From Hyphomicrobiales bacterium (GTDB taxonomy: Bacteria > Pseudomonadota > Alphaproteobacteria > Rhizobiales > Beijerinckiaceae), in NCBI GenBank assembly GCA_900466745.1, contig UBNE01000018.1, positions 62,001 through 126,000 of the forward strand: a stretch of DNA of 64,000 nucleotides. The letters run 5' to 3'. A program made the translations under genes and the position numbers. This document shows positions 1-7,885 of the stretch, one piece after another; positions within the stretch are counted from its first letter, which is position 1, and each line of letters starts with the position of its first letter. The notes under the pieces were generated by a model. That model was not told the origin of the DNA and did no database searches. It worked only from the letters and a program-made list of their open reading frames with translations.

Positions 1-1
1 G

Positions 2-133
2 ATTGCGCGCGGCGTAGGTCGCTTCGAGACTCAGCGCGTGGCGCTTGTCGTACCAGAGGGAGGGGCAGGCGCCGGCCGCGGCGCGGGCGGGACGTGCCGC
101 CAGAACCCGGGCGCCAATCGGGCGGATTCGCAA
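2..133 (-). CDS. Possible 5' end of a gene cut by the left window edge
   Basis: Read on the minus strand, this stretch is open from an in-frame TAA at 161-163 to the window edge. Its translation looks protein-like, including LWYDKRHALSLEATYAARN next to the edge. The only in-frame start near the beginning is TTG at 131-133, and I see no convincing ribosome binding site. I do not recognise the family from about 44 residues. It would be divergent from the acyl-CoA dehydrogenase gene at 198. It could also be chance coding in a GC-rich spacer. Confidence 0.25.
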   Translation of the reverse strand, partial: MRIRPIGARVLAARPARAAAGACPSLWYDKRHALSLEATYAARN

Positions 134-197
134 AAGGCGAACGGCGGCATAGTCTGGTGGTTAACGACGGGGCGGTTCGCGGATCGGAGGGAAAGCC

Positions 198-1868
198 ATG
201 GCGGAGCCATCGCGCGGCGATCAGGTCACCAATCAGGTGCCGGTGCTGGCCGGCTACGACGCCTTCGCCGCCGATCCGGTGCTGCCCGGCATCGTCTCGG
301 CCTTCGGCGCCGATTGGGCGCGCGGGCGGCTGCACGAGGCCGGGCGGGCGGTGGGCTCGGCGCGCGTGCAGGAGCTCGCCTCCCTCGCCAACCGCTACTC
401 GCCGGAGCTCAGGGCGTTCGACCGCTTCGGCAACCGCATCGACGAGATCGCCTTCCATCCCGCCTGGCACGAGTTGATCGGCCTCGCCATCGGCCAGGAG
501 ACGCATGCGCTCGCCTGGAACCGGCCGGAGCCCGGCGCGCAGGTGGCCCGCGCCGCGCTGCAATATCTCTGGTACGGCGCCGAGAGCGGCATCTGCTGCC
601 CGATCAGCATGACCTATGCCGCCGTGCCGGTTCTGAAGCAGGACGCCGCGCTGTGGGAGCAATGGGGGGCGCTCGTCACCTCCAGCCGCTACGATCCGCG
701 GCAGGGGCCGGCGCAGCTCAAGACCGGGGCAACCGTCGGCACCGCGATGACCGAGACGCAGGGCGGCTCCGACCTGCGCCAGACCCAGACGGTGGCCGAG
801 GACAATCGCGACGGCACCTGGTCGCTGCAAGGGCGAAAGTGGTTCTTCTCGGTGCCGCATTCGGATCTGTTCCTGACGCTGGCGCGGACGGGCGAGGACA
901 TCTCCTGCTTCGCCGTGCCGGGCTGGCTGCCATCGGGCGAGCGCAACGGCGTCGCGATCCAGCGGCTCAAGGACAAGGTCGGAAACCGCTCGAACGCCTC
1001 CTCGGAGGTCGAGTTCCGCGGCGCGATCGGCCACCTCGTCGGCGAGCCGGGCAGGGGCATCCGCACCGGGCTGTCGATGAACCACAATTCGCGGCTCGAC
1101 ATCGCGGCGGCCTCGTCCGGGCTGATGCGGATGGCGGTGTCGCTCGCCGCCCATCACGCCCGGCATCGGCGCGCCTTCCAGAAGGCGCTGATCGACCAGC
1201 CGATCATGCAGAACGTGCTGGCCGACCTCGCGATCGAGGCGGAGGCCGCCGCCTGGCTCGCCTTCCGGCTGTTCGCGGCGCTCGACCGGCAAGCGGCGTC
1301 CGCGAGCGAGCGGCTGCTGGCGCGGGTCGGTGCGCCGATCGCGAAATACTGGATCACGCGCCGGGCGCCTGCCGTCGTCACCGAGGCTCTGGAATGCCAT
1401 GGCGGCAACGGCTTCATCGAGGAGCACCCGATCGCGCGGCTCTTCCGCGAGGCGCCGCTCAACGCGATCTGGGAAGGCTCGGGCAACGTCATCTGCCTCG
1501 ACGTGCTGCGCTCGCTGGCGCGGGAGGAGGGGGTGGTCGACGTGCTGCGGGCCGAGCTGATGGCGGCTGCGGGGGCGGACCGGCGCTACGATGCCGCGCT
1601 GCGGCGGCTGGAAGGCGCATTGCCGGATCTGACGCGCAACGAGGGGCAGGCGCGGCGCTTGACGGAGCAACTGGCGCTCGCGCTGCAAGGCTCGCTGCTG
1701 CTGCGGTTCGCGCCGCCCGCGGTGGCCGACGCCTTCATCGCGACGCGGCTCGGCGATGGCTGGGCCGGGCAGTTCGGCGATCTGCCGCCGGGGGTCGATG
1801 CGGCGGCGCTGGCGCGACGGGCCGTGCCGAGCGTTCCGGGTTCGCCGCCGCGCGGCGTCCCGGAATGA
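198..1868 (+). CDS. aidB: Acyl-CoA dehydrogenase, AidB / isovaleryl-CoA dehydrogenase type
   Basis: A 556-residue FAD-dependent acyl-CoA dehydrogenase. The length and motifs match the AidB subgroup (about 540 residues) rather than the usual 380-residue enzymes. MTETQGGSDL near residue 184 is the flavin/substrate-binding strand. HGGNGFIEEHP near 401 and WEGSGNV near 425 are typical of AidB, a flavoprotein of the Escherichia coli adaptive response to alkylation that binds DNA and has weak isovaleryl-CoA dehydrogenase activity. The ATG at 198 follows GGAGG at about 187. No ada, alkA or alkB gene lies nearby, so a role in alkylation defence is family inference only; ordinary acyl-CoA oxidation is the alternative. 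It converges on msrB with 12 nt between stop codons. Confidence 0.88.
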   Translation: MAEPSRGDQVTNQVPVLAGYDAFAADPVLPGIVSAFGADWARGRLHEAGRAVGSARVQELASLANRYSPELRAFDRFGNRIDEIAFHPAWHELIGLAIGQETHALAWNRPEPGAQVARAALQYLWYGAESGICCPISMTYAAVPVLKQDAALWEQWGALVTSSRYDPRQGPAQLKTGATVGTAMTETQGGSDLRQTQTVAEDNRDGTWSLQGRKWFFSVPHSDLFLTLARTGEDISCFAVPGWLPSGERNGVAIQRLKDKVGNRSNASSEVEFRGAIGHLVGEPGRGIRTGLSMNHNSRLDIAAASSGLMRMAVSLAAHHARHRRAFQKALIDQPIMQNVLADLAIEAEAAAWLAFRLFAALDRQAASASERLLARVGAPIAKYWITRRAPAVVTEALECHGGNGFIEEHPIARLFREAPLNAIWEGSGNVICLDVLRSLAREEGVVDVLRAELMAAAGADRRYDAALRRLEGALPDLTRNEGQARRLTEQLALALQGSLLLRFAPPAVADAFIATRLGDGWAGQFGDLPPGVDAAALARRAVPSVPGSPPRGVPE

Positions 1869-1880
1869 CGGAAGCGGGCC

Positions 1881-2321
1881 TCAGGCCGCTTCCGGCCTGA
1901 AATTCATCGCTTCGCCATTGATACAGTAGCGCAGGCCGGTCGGCGGCGGGCCGTCCGGGAAGACATGGCCGAGATGGCCGCCGCAATTGGCGCAATGCAC
2001 CTCGACGCGGTGCATGCCGAAGCTGAAATCCTCACTGGTTCCGACCGCGCCCTCCAGCGGCTGGTCGAAGCTCGGCCAGCCGGTGCCGCTCTCGAACTTC
2101 TTGCCCGATTTGAACAACTCCTGGCCGCAGCCGGCGCAGGAGAAGGTGCCGGCGCGCTTCTCGTAGTTGAGCGCGCAGGAGCCGGCCCGTTCCGTGCCGT
2201 GGCCGCGCAGGATACGGTACTGCTCCGGCGTCAGGCGTTCGCGCCATTCGGCATCGCTGAGCTGGAAGGGAAAGCTCTCGGCCTGCTTCTTCCCGGTGCC
2301 GAACATGCGCGTTAGACCCAT
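1881..2321 (-). CDS. msrB: Peptide-methionine (R)-S-oxide reductase MsrB
   Basis: Reduces the R-epimer of methionine sulfoxide in oxidised proteins. The 146-residue protein carries the full SelR/MsrB domain: two zinc-binding CxxC pairs (C62/C65 and C110/C113), the GTGWPSF strand, and the catalytic cysteine C133 in RYCIN. C49 is a plausible resolving cysteine. I chose the ATG at 2321 because AAGGAG lies just upstream of it; an in-frame start 54 nt further out has no such site. There is no recognisable export signal, so the enzyme is probably cytoplasmic. No msrA gene is adjacent. Confidence 0.95.
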   Translation of the reverse strand: MGLTRMFGTGKKQAESFPFQLSDAEWRERLTPEQYRILRGHGTERAGSCALNYEKRAGTFSCAGCGQELFKSGKKFESGTGWPSFDQPLEGAVGTSEDFSFGMHRVEVHCANCGGHLGHVFPDGPPPTGLRYCINGEAMNFRPEAA

Positions 2322-2450
2322 GGCGATCTCCTTCTCGGCGGACGGCCCGTCGGGCCATCGGCTCGCTGCGCCCAATATGGCGCTTCGGCCGCCGATTTTC
2401 AGCCCCCTTTCCGTGCGGCGCCGCGCTTCACGATGACGGCATCGCCGGTC

Positions 2451-2468
2451 CCGTCACCGGACCGTCAC
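2451..2468 (+). promoter_or_regulatory. Pho-box-like direct repeat upstream of btaA
   Basis: Two identical 7-mers, CCGTCAC at 2451-2457 and 2462-2468, are separated by exactly 4 nt (CGGA). This is the architecture of the PhoB box (7-bp half-sites repeating every 11 bp, consensus near CTGTCAT). It sits 44 nt before the btaA start. Betaine-lipid synthesis is induced by phosphate starvation through PhoB in Sinorhizobium meliloti, so the position makes sense. The half-sites differ from consensus at two positions each. Confidence 0.5.
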
Positions 2469-2512
2469 GCGACTCCTCTAGTCGGCTCGCCACCTGAAAG
2501 GGGAGGGAACCC

Positions 2513-3766
2513 GTGACGCAAACGGCACGCACGGTCCGGCGGGCCACCACGCTGGGCCTGAGCACGGCGGTCCAGCGCAGCCGGACGCTGTCCAGGGCCG
2601 GCCTGCTGGAATGGATGTTCACCCGCGCCTTCTCCGGGCTGGTCTATCCGCAGATCTGGGAGGACCCGGTCGTCGACATGGCGGCGCTCGCCCTTGAGCC
2701 GGACGACCATGTCGTCGCCATCGCCTCGGGCTCCTGCAACATCCTGTCCTATCTCACCGCCGCGCCGATCCGCGTCAGCGCGGTCGATCTCAACGGCGCC
2801 CATATCGCGCTCGGCCGGCTGAAGCTCGCGGCGCTGGCGCGGATGACGGATTATGCGAGCTTCCGCCGCTTCTTCGCCGCTGCCGATGCCCGCGAGAACG
2901 TCGCGTTCTACGACCGCGAGATCGCTCCCCGGCTCGATGCCGTCTCGCGCGGCTACTGGGAAGGCCGGGGCCTCGACGGCCGGCGCCGGATCAATCTCTT
3001 CGCCAGGGGCTTCTACCGCTACGGGCTGCTCGGCCGCTTCATCGGCGCCGGCCATGTGCTGGCACGGCTGCTCGGCGGCAATCCCCGCGCCATGCTGGCG
3101 GCGCGCGACCGCGCCGAACAGCGGGCGCTCTACGGGAAGCATCTCGCGCCGGTCTTCGAGCGCCGGCTGGTGCGCTGGCTGGTGCGCCAGCCGGCCTCGC
3201 TCTACGGCCTCGGCATCCCGCCGGCGCAGTACAAGGCGCTCGCCGCCGATGGCGAGGACGGCATCCTCGGCGCGCTGAAGCTCAGGCTCGAACGCCTCGC
3301 CTGCGATTTCGACCTCAAGGAGAATTATTTCGCGCAGCAGGCCTTCGGCCGCCGCTATGGCGAAGGGCCGGATGCGGCGCTGCCGCCCTATCTCCAGCCG
3401 CAGCACTTCGAGGCCGTGAAGGCGCGGGCCGGCGGGGTCGGCTATCGCCAGGGCGCGATCACCGCCTTCCTGGAGGACCAGCCGGCCAAAAGCTGCGACG
3501 CCTATGTGCTGCTCGACGCGCAGGACTGGATGAACGATGCCGAGCTGACGGCGCTGTGGTCGCAGATCACGCGCACGGCCAGGCCGGGCGCGCGGGTGAT
3601 CTTCCGCACGGCGGCCGATGAACGGCTTCTGCCCGGCCGGGTGCCGGCCGCGATCCTCGACCAGTGGCGCTATGACGAGGCCAGGAGCCGCGCGCTCTGC
3701 CGGCAGGACCGCTCGGCGATCTATGGCGGCTTCCACCTCTACACGCTGCCGGGACGGGCGGCGTGA
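2513..3766 (+). CDS. btaA: S-adenosylmethionine:diacylglycerol 3-amino-3-carboxypropyltransferase BtaA
   Basis: First enzyme of the betaine-lipid (DGTS) pathway. It transfers the 3-amino-3-carboxypropyl group of S-adenosylmethionine to diacylglycerol to give diacylglyceryl-homoserine. The 417-residue protein belongs to the DUF3419/BtaA family; visible hallmarks are the N-terminal VYPQIWEDPVVDM segment and the nucleotide-binding VVAIASGSCNILSYL followed by VDLN near residues 67-90. It starts with GTG at 2513 behind GGGAGG. It overlaps btaB by 4 nt (GTGA), implying translational coupling. A Pho-box-like repeat lies upstream, suggesting induction when phosphate runs short, so that phospholipids can be replaced. 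Confidence 0.93.
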   Translation: MTQTARTVRRATTLGLSTAVQRSRTLSRAGLLEWMFTRAFSGLVYPQIWEDPVVDMAALALEPDDHVVAIASGSCNILSYLTAAPIRVSAVDLNGAHIALGRLKLAALARMTDYASFRRFFAAADARENVAFYDREIAPRLDAVSRGYWEGRGLDGRRRINLFARGFYRYGLLGRFIGAGHVLARLLGGNPRAMLAARDRAEQRALYGKHLAPVFERRLVRWLVRQPASLYGLGIPPAQYKALAADGEDGILGALKLRLERLACDFDLKENYFAQQAFGRRYGEGPDAALPPYLQPQHFEAVKARAGGVGYRQGAITAFLEDQPAKSCDAYVLLDAQDWMNDAELTALWSQITRTARPGARVIFRTAADERLLPGRVPAAILDQWRYDEARSRALCRQDRSAIYGGFHLYTLPGRAA

Positions 3767-4431
3767 GCGGGGCCGCGGCGACAAGCTCCGCCGCCGGGCT
3801 GATGGACCGGATCTACCGGCATCAGCGCCATATCTACGATGCCAGCCGCAAGTTCTACCTGCTCGGCCGCGACCAGCTCATCGCGGGATTGCAGCCGCCG
3901 GCCGGCGCGGCGATCCTCGAGATCGGCTGCGGCACGGGGCGCAATCTCGTGAAGATCGCGCGGCGCTATCCTGCCTGCGACTGCTACGGGCTCGACGTCT
4001 CGGCCGAGATGCTGGCGACGGCGCGGGCCGCGGTGGCGCGCGCCGGGCTCGGCGACCGGATCATCCTGGCGCAGGCCGATGCGACCGGCTTCGATCCGCG
4101 GCTCCTGTTCGGGCGGCCGGGCTTCGACCGGATCGTGATCTCCTACGCCCTGTCGATGATCCCGCCCTGGCAGCCGGTGGTGGCAGAGGCGCTGCGGCGG
4201 CTCGCCCCCGGCGGTTCGCTGCATGTCGTCGATTTCGGCGACCAGTCCGGGCTGCCGGGCGCCTTCAGGCACCTGCTGGCGCGCTGGCTCGCGCTGTTCC
4301 ACGTCGCGCCGCGCGAAGACCTGCCGCTGGTGATGTGCGCGCTGGCGCGGGCGGCGGGAGCGGAATGCCGGGTCGGCGCCCCTTATCGCGGCTATACGGT
4401 GCATGCCGTGGCGGAGATGCCGCCGGGCTAG
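3763..4431 (+). CDS. btaB: Diacylglyceryl-homoserine N-methyltransferase BtaB
   Basis: Second betaine-lipid enzyme, which adds three methyl groups from S-adenosylmethionine to the amino group of diacylglyceryl-homoserine. The 222-residue class I methyltransferase has motif I ILEIGCGTGRN at residues 51-61, an acidic residue after the second strand (YGLDVS) and a motif IV region around FDRIVISYALSMIPPW. The GTG start at 3763 overlaps the btaA stop codon. The assignment rests on the fold plus the coupled btaA gene; on sequence alone it could only be called a class I methyltransferase. Confidence 0.9.
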   Translation: MSGAAATSSAAGLMDRIYRHQRHIYDASRKFYLLGRDQLIAGLQPPAGAAILEIGCGTGRNLVKIARRYPACDCYGLDVSAEMLATARAAVARAGLGDRIILAQADATGFDPRLLFGRPGFDRIVISYALSMIPPWQPVVAEALRRLAPGGSLHVVDFGDQSGLPGAFRHLLARWLALFHVAPREDLPLVMCALARAAGAECRVGAPYRGYTVHAVAEMPPG

Positions 4432-4578
4432 GGACCGGACCGAACAGCGCATGCGGTCCGATCCTCCGGCTCTTTGATTGTGCGTCGGGTTTCCCCAGGA
4501 ATGGCGTTCCGCTGTTCGGGTCGGCGCTCTCCAAGGCAGCCGGTGACGGCCGGCCGCGCATGCCGCTATCCTGCCGGC

Positions 4579-5376
4579 ATGGACAAAGCCGATTTCCACC
4601 CGCCGCAAAGCCGCTTCGAGATCCTGCGCGACCGCCTGCGCCAGCTCTATCACGGCCGCACGCCGACCGCCCTGCGCTTCCAGGCGGTCACCACCATCGT
4701 CGACCTGCTGATCATCGCCTTCTTCATCGCCGCGCCGCTGCTCAAGGGCAGGCCGGCCTTCTTCTGGATCGACTATTCGATCGCGGTGCTGATGATGGTC
4801 GAGATCGGGGCGCGTCTGCTCGCCTCGACGAACATGCTGCGGCTCCTGCGCCAGCCGACCATGCTGCTCGACCTGTTCATCCTGTCGACGCTGCTGATGC
4901 CGCAATGGCTGGAGAATTTCGGCTTCCTGCGCATCCTGCGGCTGTGGTCGCTCTCCAAGAAGGGCATCGTCTGGGTGCAATTGCGCGCGACGCGCTTCAG
5001 CGAATGGGAGAACGTCATCCGCGCGCTCGGCAACATCGTGACGTTCCTCTTCGTCGTCACGGGCTTCGTCTACACCTTCTTCTTCCAGCAGGCCGGCGGG
5101 CTGGAGAGCTATGTCGAGGCGCTCTACTTCACGGTCGCGACCGTGACCACGACCGGCTTCGGCGACCTGACCTTGCCGGGCATCGCCGGAAAGCTGACCT
5201 CGATCGTCGTCATGATCGTCGGCATCACCCTGTTCGTGCGATTGGCGCAGACCCTGTTCCGCCCCAACAAGATCCTGTTTCCCTGCCCCGAATGCGCGCT
5301 GCAGCGGCACGAGCCCGACGCGGTCTACTGCAAGGCCTGCGGGCACCGGCTGAAGATACCCGACGAGGGCCTGTAA
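4579..5376 (+). CDS. Potassium channel with C-terminal zinc ribbon
   Basis: A 266-residue voltage-gated-like ion channel subunit. Several membrane segments precede a pore loop carrying the K+ selectivity motif TTTGFGDL at about residues 189-196, then a final pore helix. An arginine-bearing S4-like stretch (FLRILRLW) lies upstream. After the last helix comes a short cytoplasmic tail with C237-x2-C240-x11-C252-x2-C255, a zinc-ribbon pattern (CPEC/CKAC) that is not a standard part of bacterial KvAP-type channels. No RCK/TrkA_C domain is present. The ATG at 4579 is the first start giving a normal N-terminus; there is no clear ribosome binding site. It lies 147 nt after btaB and converges on the thioesterase gene. 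Confidence 0.88.
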   Translation: MDKADFHPPQSRFEILRDRLRQLYHGRTPTALRFQAVTTIVDLLIIAFFIAAPLLKGRPAFFWIDYSIAVLMMVEIGARLLASTNMLRLLRQPTMLLDLFILSTLLMPQWLENFGFLRILRLWSLSKKGIVWVQLRATRFSEWENVIRALGNIVTFLFVVTGFVYTFFFQQAGGLESYVEALYFTVATVTTTGFGDLTLPGIAGKLTSIVVMIVGITLFVRLAQTLFRPNKILFPCPECALQRHEPDAVYCKACGHRLKIPDEGL

Positions 5377-5392
5377 GGCGGCTGGCGGCGCC

Positions 5393-5953
5393 TCAGTGCC
5401 GGGTTTCGGTCTCGGGCTCCGGCGCCTTGTCCTCGACCTTGATCGCCCGCCTCTCCGGCATGCCGATGATGCGCCCGACCGCGGCCGGCAGCGGCATCAT
5501 GCTGTGGGCCGCCTTCATCAGCGCGAGATTGGCGAGGATGTCCGGCGGGAAGGGCGCGACCTTGCGATGGACCATGTCGACATGCAGCGACAGGTTCTCG
5601 CTGGTGGCGGCGAGCCAGCCCTCGTTGGCGTGGCGCATTTCGAGATAGTAGTGCAGCCGCTTGTCGTCGAAGGCGATGAGCTGGGCGGTGACGCGCACGA
5701 GGTCGCCCTCGGTCAATTCGCGCTTGTAGAGCACATGGCATTCGGCCGCGAAGATCGAGGCGTGGCGCGTCTCGACATAGTCGCGGGAGAGGCCGACCAG
5801 CGAGAAGACCTCGTCGACGGCGCGGTCGAACAGCACATGGTAATAGGCCATGTTGAGATGGCCGTTATAGTCGATCCAATGCGGCTCGACCCGCATCGCC
5901 GACGAAACGAACGGTGCGAAGAACAGCGCCGGGGCCCGCTTTTCGTTCTGCAT
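5393..5953 (-). CDS. Hot-dog-fold acyl-CoA thioesterase
   Basis: A 186-residue protein of the 4-hydroxybenzoyl-CoA thioesterase (hot-dog) superfamily. The segment HWIDYNGHLNMAYYHVLFDR near residues 22-41 holds the catalytic-loop pattern DYNGHLN, with a central helix after it. The strand-rich remainder ends in a charged tail. Similar domains hydrolyse short or modified acyl-CoAs, and some sit beside carnitine-catabolism genes; no such gene is here, so the substrate is open. The start at 5953 has GGAGGG upstream. It is transcribed on the minus strand, divergent from the FAD-linked oxidase gene. Confidence 0.8.
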   Translation of the reverse strand: MQNEKRAPALFFAPFVSSAMRVEPHWIDYNGHLNMAYYHVLFDRAVDEVFSLVGLSRDYVETRHASIFAAECHVLYKRELTEGDLVRVTAQLIAFDDKRLHYYLEMRHANEGWLAATSENLSLHVDMVHRKVAPFPPDILANLALMKAAHSMMPLPAAVGRIIGMPERRAIKVEDKAPEPETETRH

Positions 5954-6169
5954 GGTCCGCCCTCCCTGTCCAGCGCTCCGTTCAAGGGGTGACAGCATTA
6001 TTTCTGCTGCCCATCCCTGAGTTGCATGCTCTAGTATGACCCGGTCCCGCCCGCGCCGATGCGTTCGGCGGAGGCGGAAAAAACGACTCCTGCCGGAACG
6101 ATCCTGCGATCGTAACCGGAGCCGAAGCCGATCTGTTCCAAGTCTAAGCGCCAAATCCGGATATTGACA

Positions 6170-7609
6170 ATGAGCCTGCCTGCAGCGTCGCACTCCGAAC
6201 ATTCCAGCACCAGCGCCGCGCTGCCGCCGTCGCGGGAGGCCGTCGAGGCCGTGACGCGGGCGCTGGCCGCCCGCTTCGGCAACCGGCTGGTCACCAGCCT
6301 CGCCGTGCGCCAGCAGCACGGCCACACGCTGACCTGGATCCCGAACCAGGCGCCGGACGCGGTGGTGTTTCCGCAGAGCACGGAAGAGGTTTCCGAGATC
6401 GTGCGGCTCTGCGCCGCACATGGCGTGCCGGTCATCCCCTTCGGCACCGGCACCTCGCTGGAGGGGCATGTCAACGCGCCCTTCGGCGGCGTCTCGATCG
6501 ACATGTCGCAGATGAAGCGGATCGTCGCGGTCCATGCCGAGGATCTCGACGTGGTGGTCGAGCCCGGCGTGACCCGCAAGGAGCTGAACGAGCATCTGCG
6601 CGACCAGGGGCTGATGTTCCCGATCGACCCGGGCGCGGACGCCTCGATCGGCGGCATGGCGGCGACGCGCGCCTCGGGCACCAATGCGGTGCGCTACGGC
6701 ACGATGAAGGACAATGTGCTGTCGCTGAAGGCGGTGATGGCGGACGGCTCGGTCGTCACCACCGCGACGCGCGCCCGCAAGACCTCGGCCGGCTACGACC
6801 TGACGCGCCTGCTCGTCGGCTCGGAAGGCACGCTCGGCATCATCACCGAGATCACGCTGAAGCTGCACGGCATCCCGGAGGCGATCGCCGCGGGCGTCTG
6901 CCCCTTCCCCTCGGTGAAGGCGGCCTGCGACGCGACCATCCTCACCATCCAGAGCGGCCTGCCGATGGCCCGCATCGAATTGCTCGACGACGTGATGATC
7001 CGCGGCGTCAACCTGCATTCCAAGCTCGGCCTGCCGGAGACGACGATGCTGTTCGTCGAGTTCCACGGCACCGAGGCCGGCGTCGCCGAGCAGTCGGAAC
7101 GCTTCGGCGAGATCGCGGCCGAGTTCGGCGGCGGGCCGTTCGAATGGGCGACCAAGGCCGAGGACCGCTCCAAGCTCTGGCAGGCGCGCCACGACGCCTA
7201 CTGGGCGGCGAAGGCGCTTCGCCCCGGTGCCGACTCGGTCGCGACCGATGTCTGCGTGCCGATCTCGCGGCTGGCCGAATGCGTCGAGGAGACCAAGCGC
7301 GACATCGAGGAAAGCGGGCTGATCGCCCCCATCGCCGGCCATGTCGGCGACGGCAACTTCCACACCCAGCCGCTGGTCGACCTGGACCATCCCGAGGAGG
7401 TCGCGCGGGTGCAGGCCTTCATCGACCGGCTGGTGAAGCGGGCGCTGGCCATGGGCGGCACCTGCACCGGCGAGCACGGCGTCGGCCAGAAGAAGATGAA
7501 GTATCTCGAGCTCGAGCACGGGGCCGAGGCGCTCGCGACGATGCGCACGCTGAAGCGGGCGCTCGATCCGCAGAACATCCTCAACCCGGGCAAAATCCTG
7601 GCTCTGTGA
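6170..7609 (+). CDS. FAD-linked D-2-hydroxyacid (D-lactate-type) dehydrogenase
   Basis: A 479-residue flavoprotein with the N-terminal FAD_binding_4 domain, including the pyrophosphate-binding VIPFGTGTSLEGHV and GGMAATRASGTNAVRYG. It is followed by the FAD-oxidase C-terminal domain with HVGDGNFH and TGEHGVGQKK near the end. Both features and the length fit the cytochrome-linked D-lactate dehydrogenase (LDHD) and GlcD group, which oxidise D-2-hydroxyacids and pass electrons to the respiratory chain. No GlcE/GlcF partners or iron-sulfur domain are present, which favours a stand-alone D-lactate-type enzyme over glycolate oxidase. I use the ATG at 6170; an in-frame TTG lies two codons upstream. 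Confidence 0.9.
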   Translation: MSLPAASHSEHSSTSAALPPSREAVEAVTRALAARFGNRLVTSLAVRQQHGHTLTWIPNQAPDAVVFPQSTEEVSEIVRLCAAHGVPVIPFGTGTSLEGHVNAPFGGVSIDMSQMKRIVAVHAEDLDVVVEPGVTRKELNEHLRDQGLMFPIDPGADASIGGMAATRASGTNAVRYGTMKDNVLSLKAVMADGSVVTTATRARKTSAGYDLTRLLVGSEGTLGIITEITLKLHGIPEAIAAGVCPFPSVKAACDATILTIQSGLPMARIELLDDVMIRGVNLHSKLGLPETTMLFVEFHGTEAGVAEQSERFGEIAAEFGGGPFEWATKAEDRSKLWQARHDAYWAAKALRPGADSVATDVCVPISRLAECVEETKRDIEESGLIAPIAGHVGDGNFHTQPLVDLDHPEEVARVQAFIDRLVKRALAMGGTCTGEHGVGQKKMKYLELEHGAEALATMRTLKRALDPQNILNPGKILAL

Positions 7610-7702
7610 CATCGCTGCGGCTTGCGCCGCCTGCCCGCTTCGCCGCAACGTCGTGATCTCGCCGCGGCTTGCGGGCAGGATGAGGCGCGTAACGGCGCTT
7701 GT

Positions 7703-7836
7703 CGTCATTGCGGGGAGCGAAGCGACGAGGCAATCCAGGGGCCGCAAGGCGGAACGGTTCGGCCCGGCTCCCCGGACTGCTTCGCGGAAGCCGTCCTCGG
7801 GCTTGCCCAAGGCAGCGGCCGGGGCTCGCAATGACG
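7703..7836. repeat. Intergenic inverted repeat, CGTCATTGCG family, copy 1
   Basis: A 134-bp element bounded by CGTCATTGCGGGGAGC on the left and GCTCGCAATGACG on the right. Internally it has GAAGCGACGAGGCAATCCAG and, further in, the complementary ACTGCTTCGC. A second copy with the same ends lies at 11545-11679. It has no coding capacity that I trust and resembles the non-autonomous palindromic repeats scattered between genes in many Rhizobiales. Confidence 0.85.
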
Positions 7837-7885
7837 GCCTGGGGCTGTAGCGTTCGACCATGGCGACAGGGGCAGAAGGCGGAAT

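Noticed and set aside
38..1900. 620-codon plus-strand frame overlapping the acyl-CoA dehydrogenase gene
   Set aside because: It is in another frame of a well-defined enzyme and has the Arg/Ala/Gly composition of a shadow.
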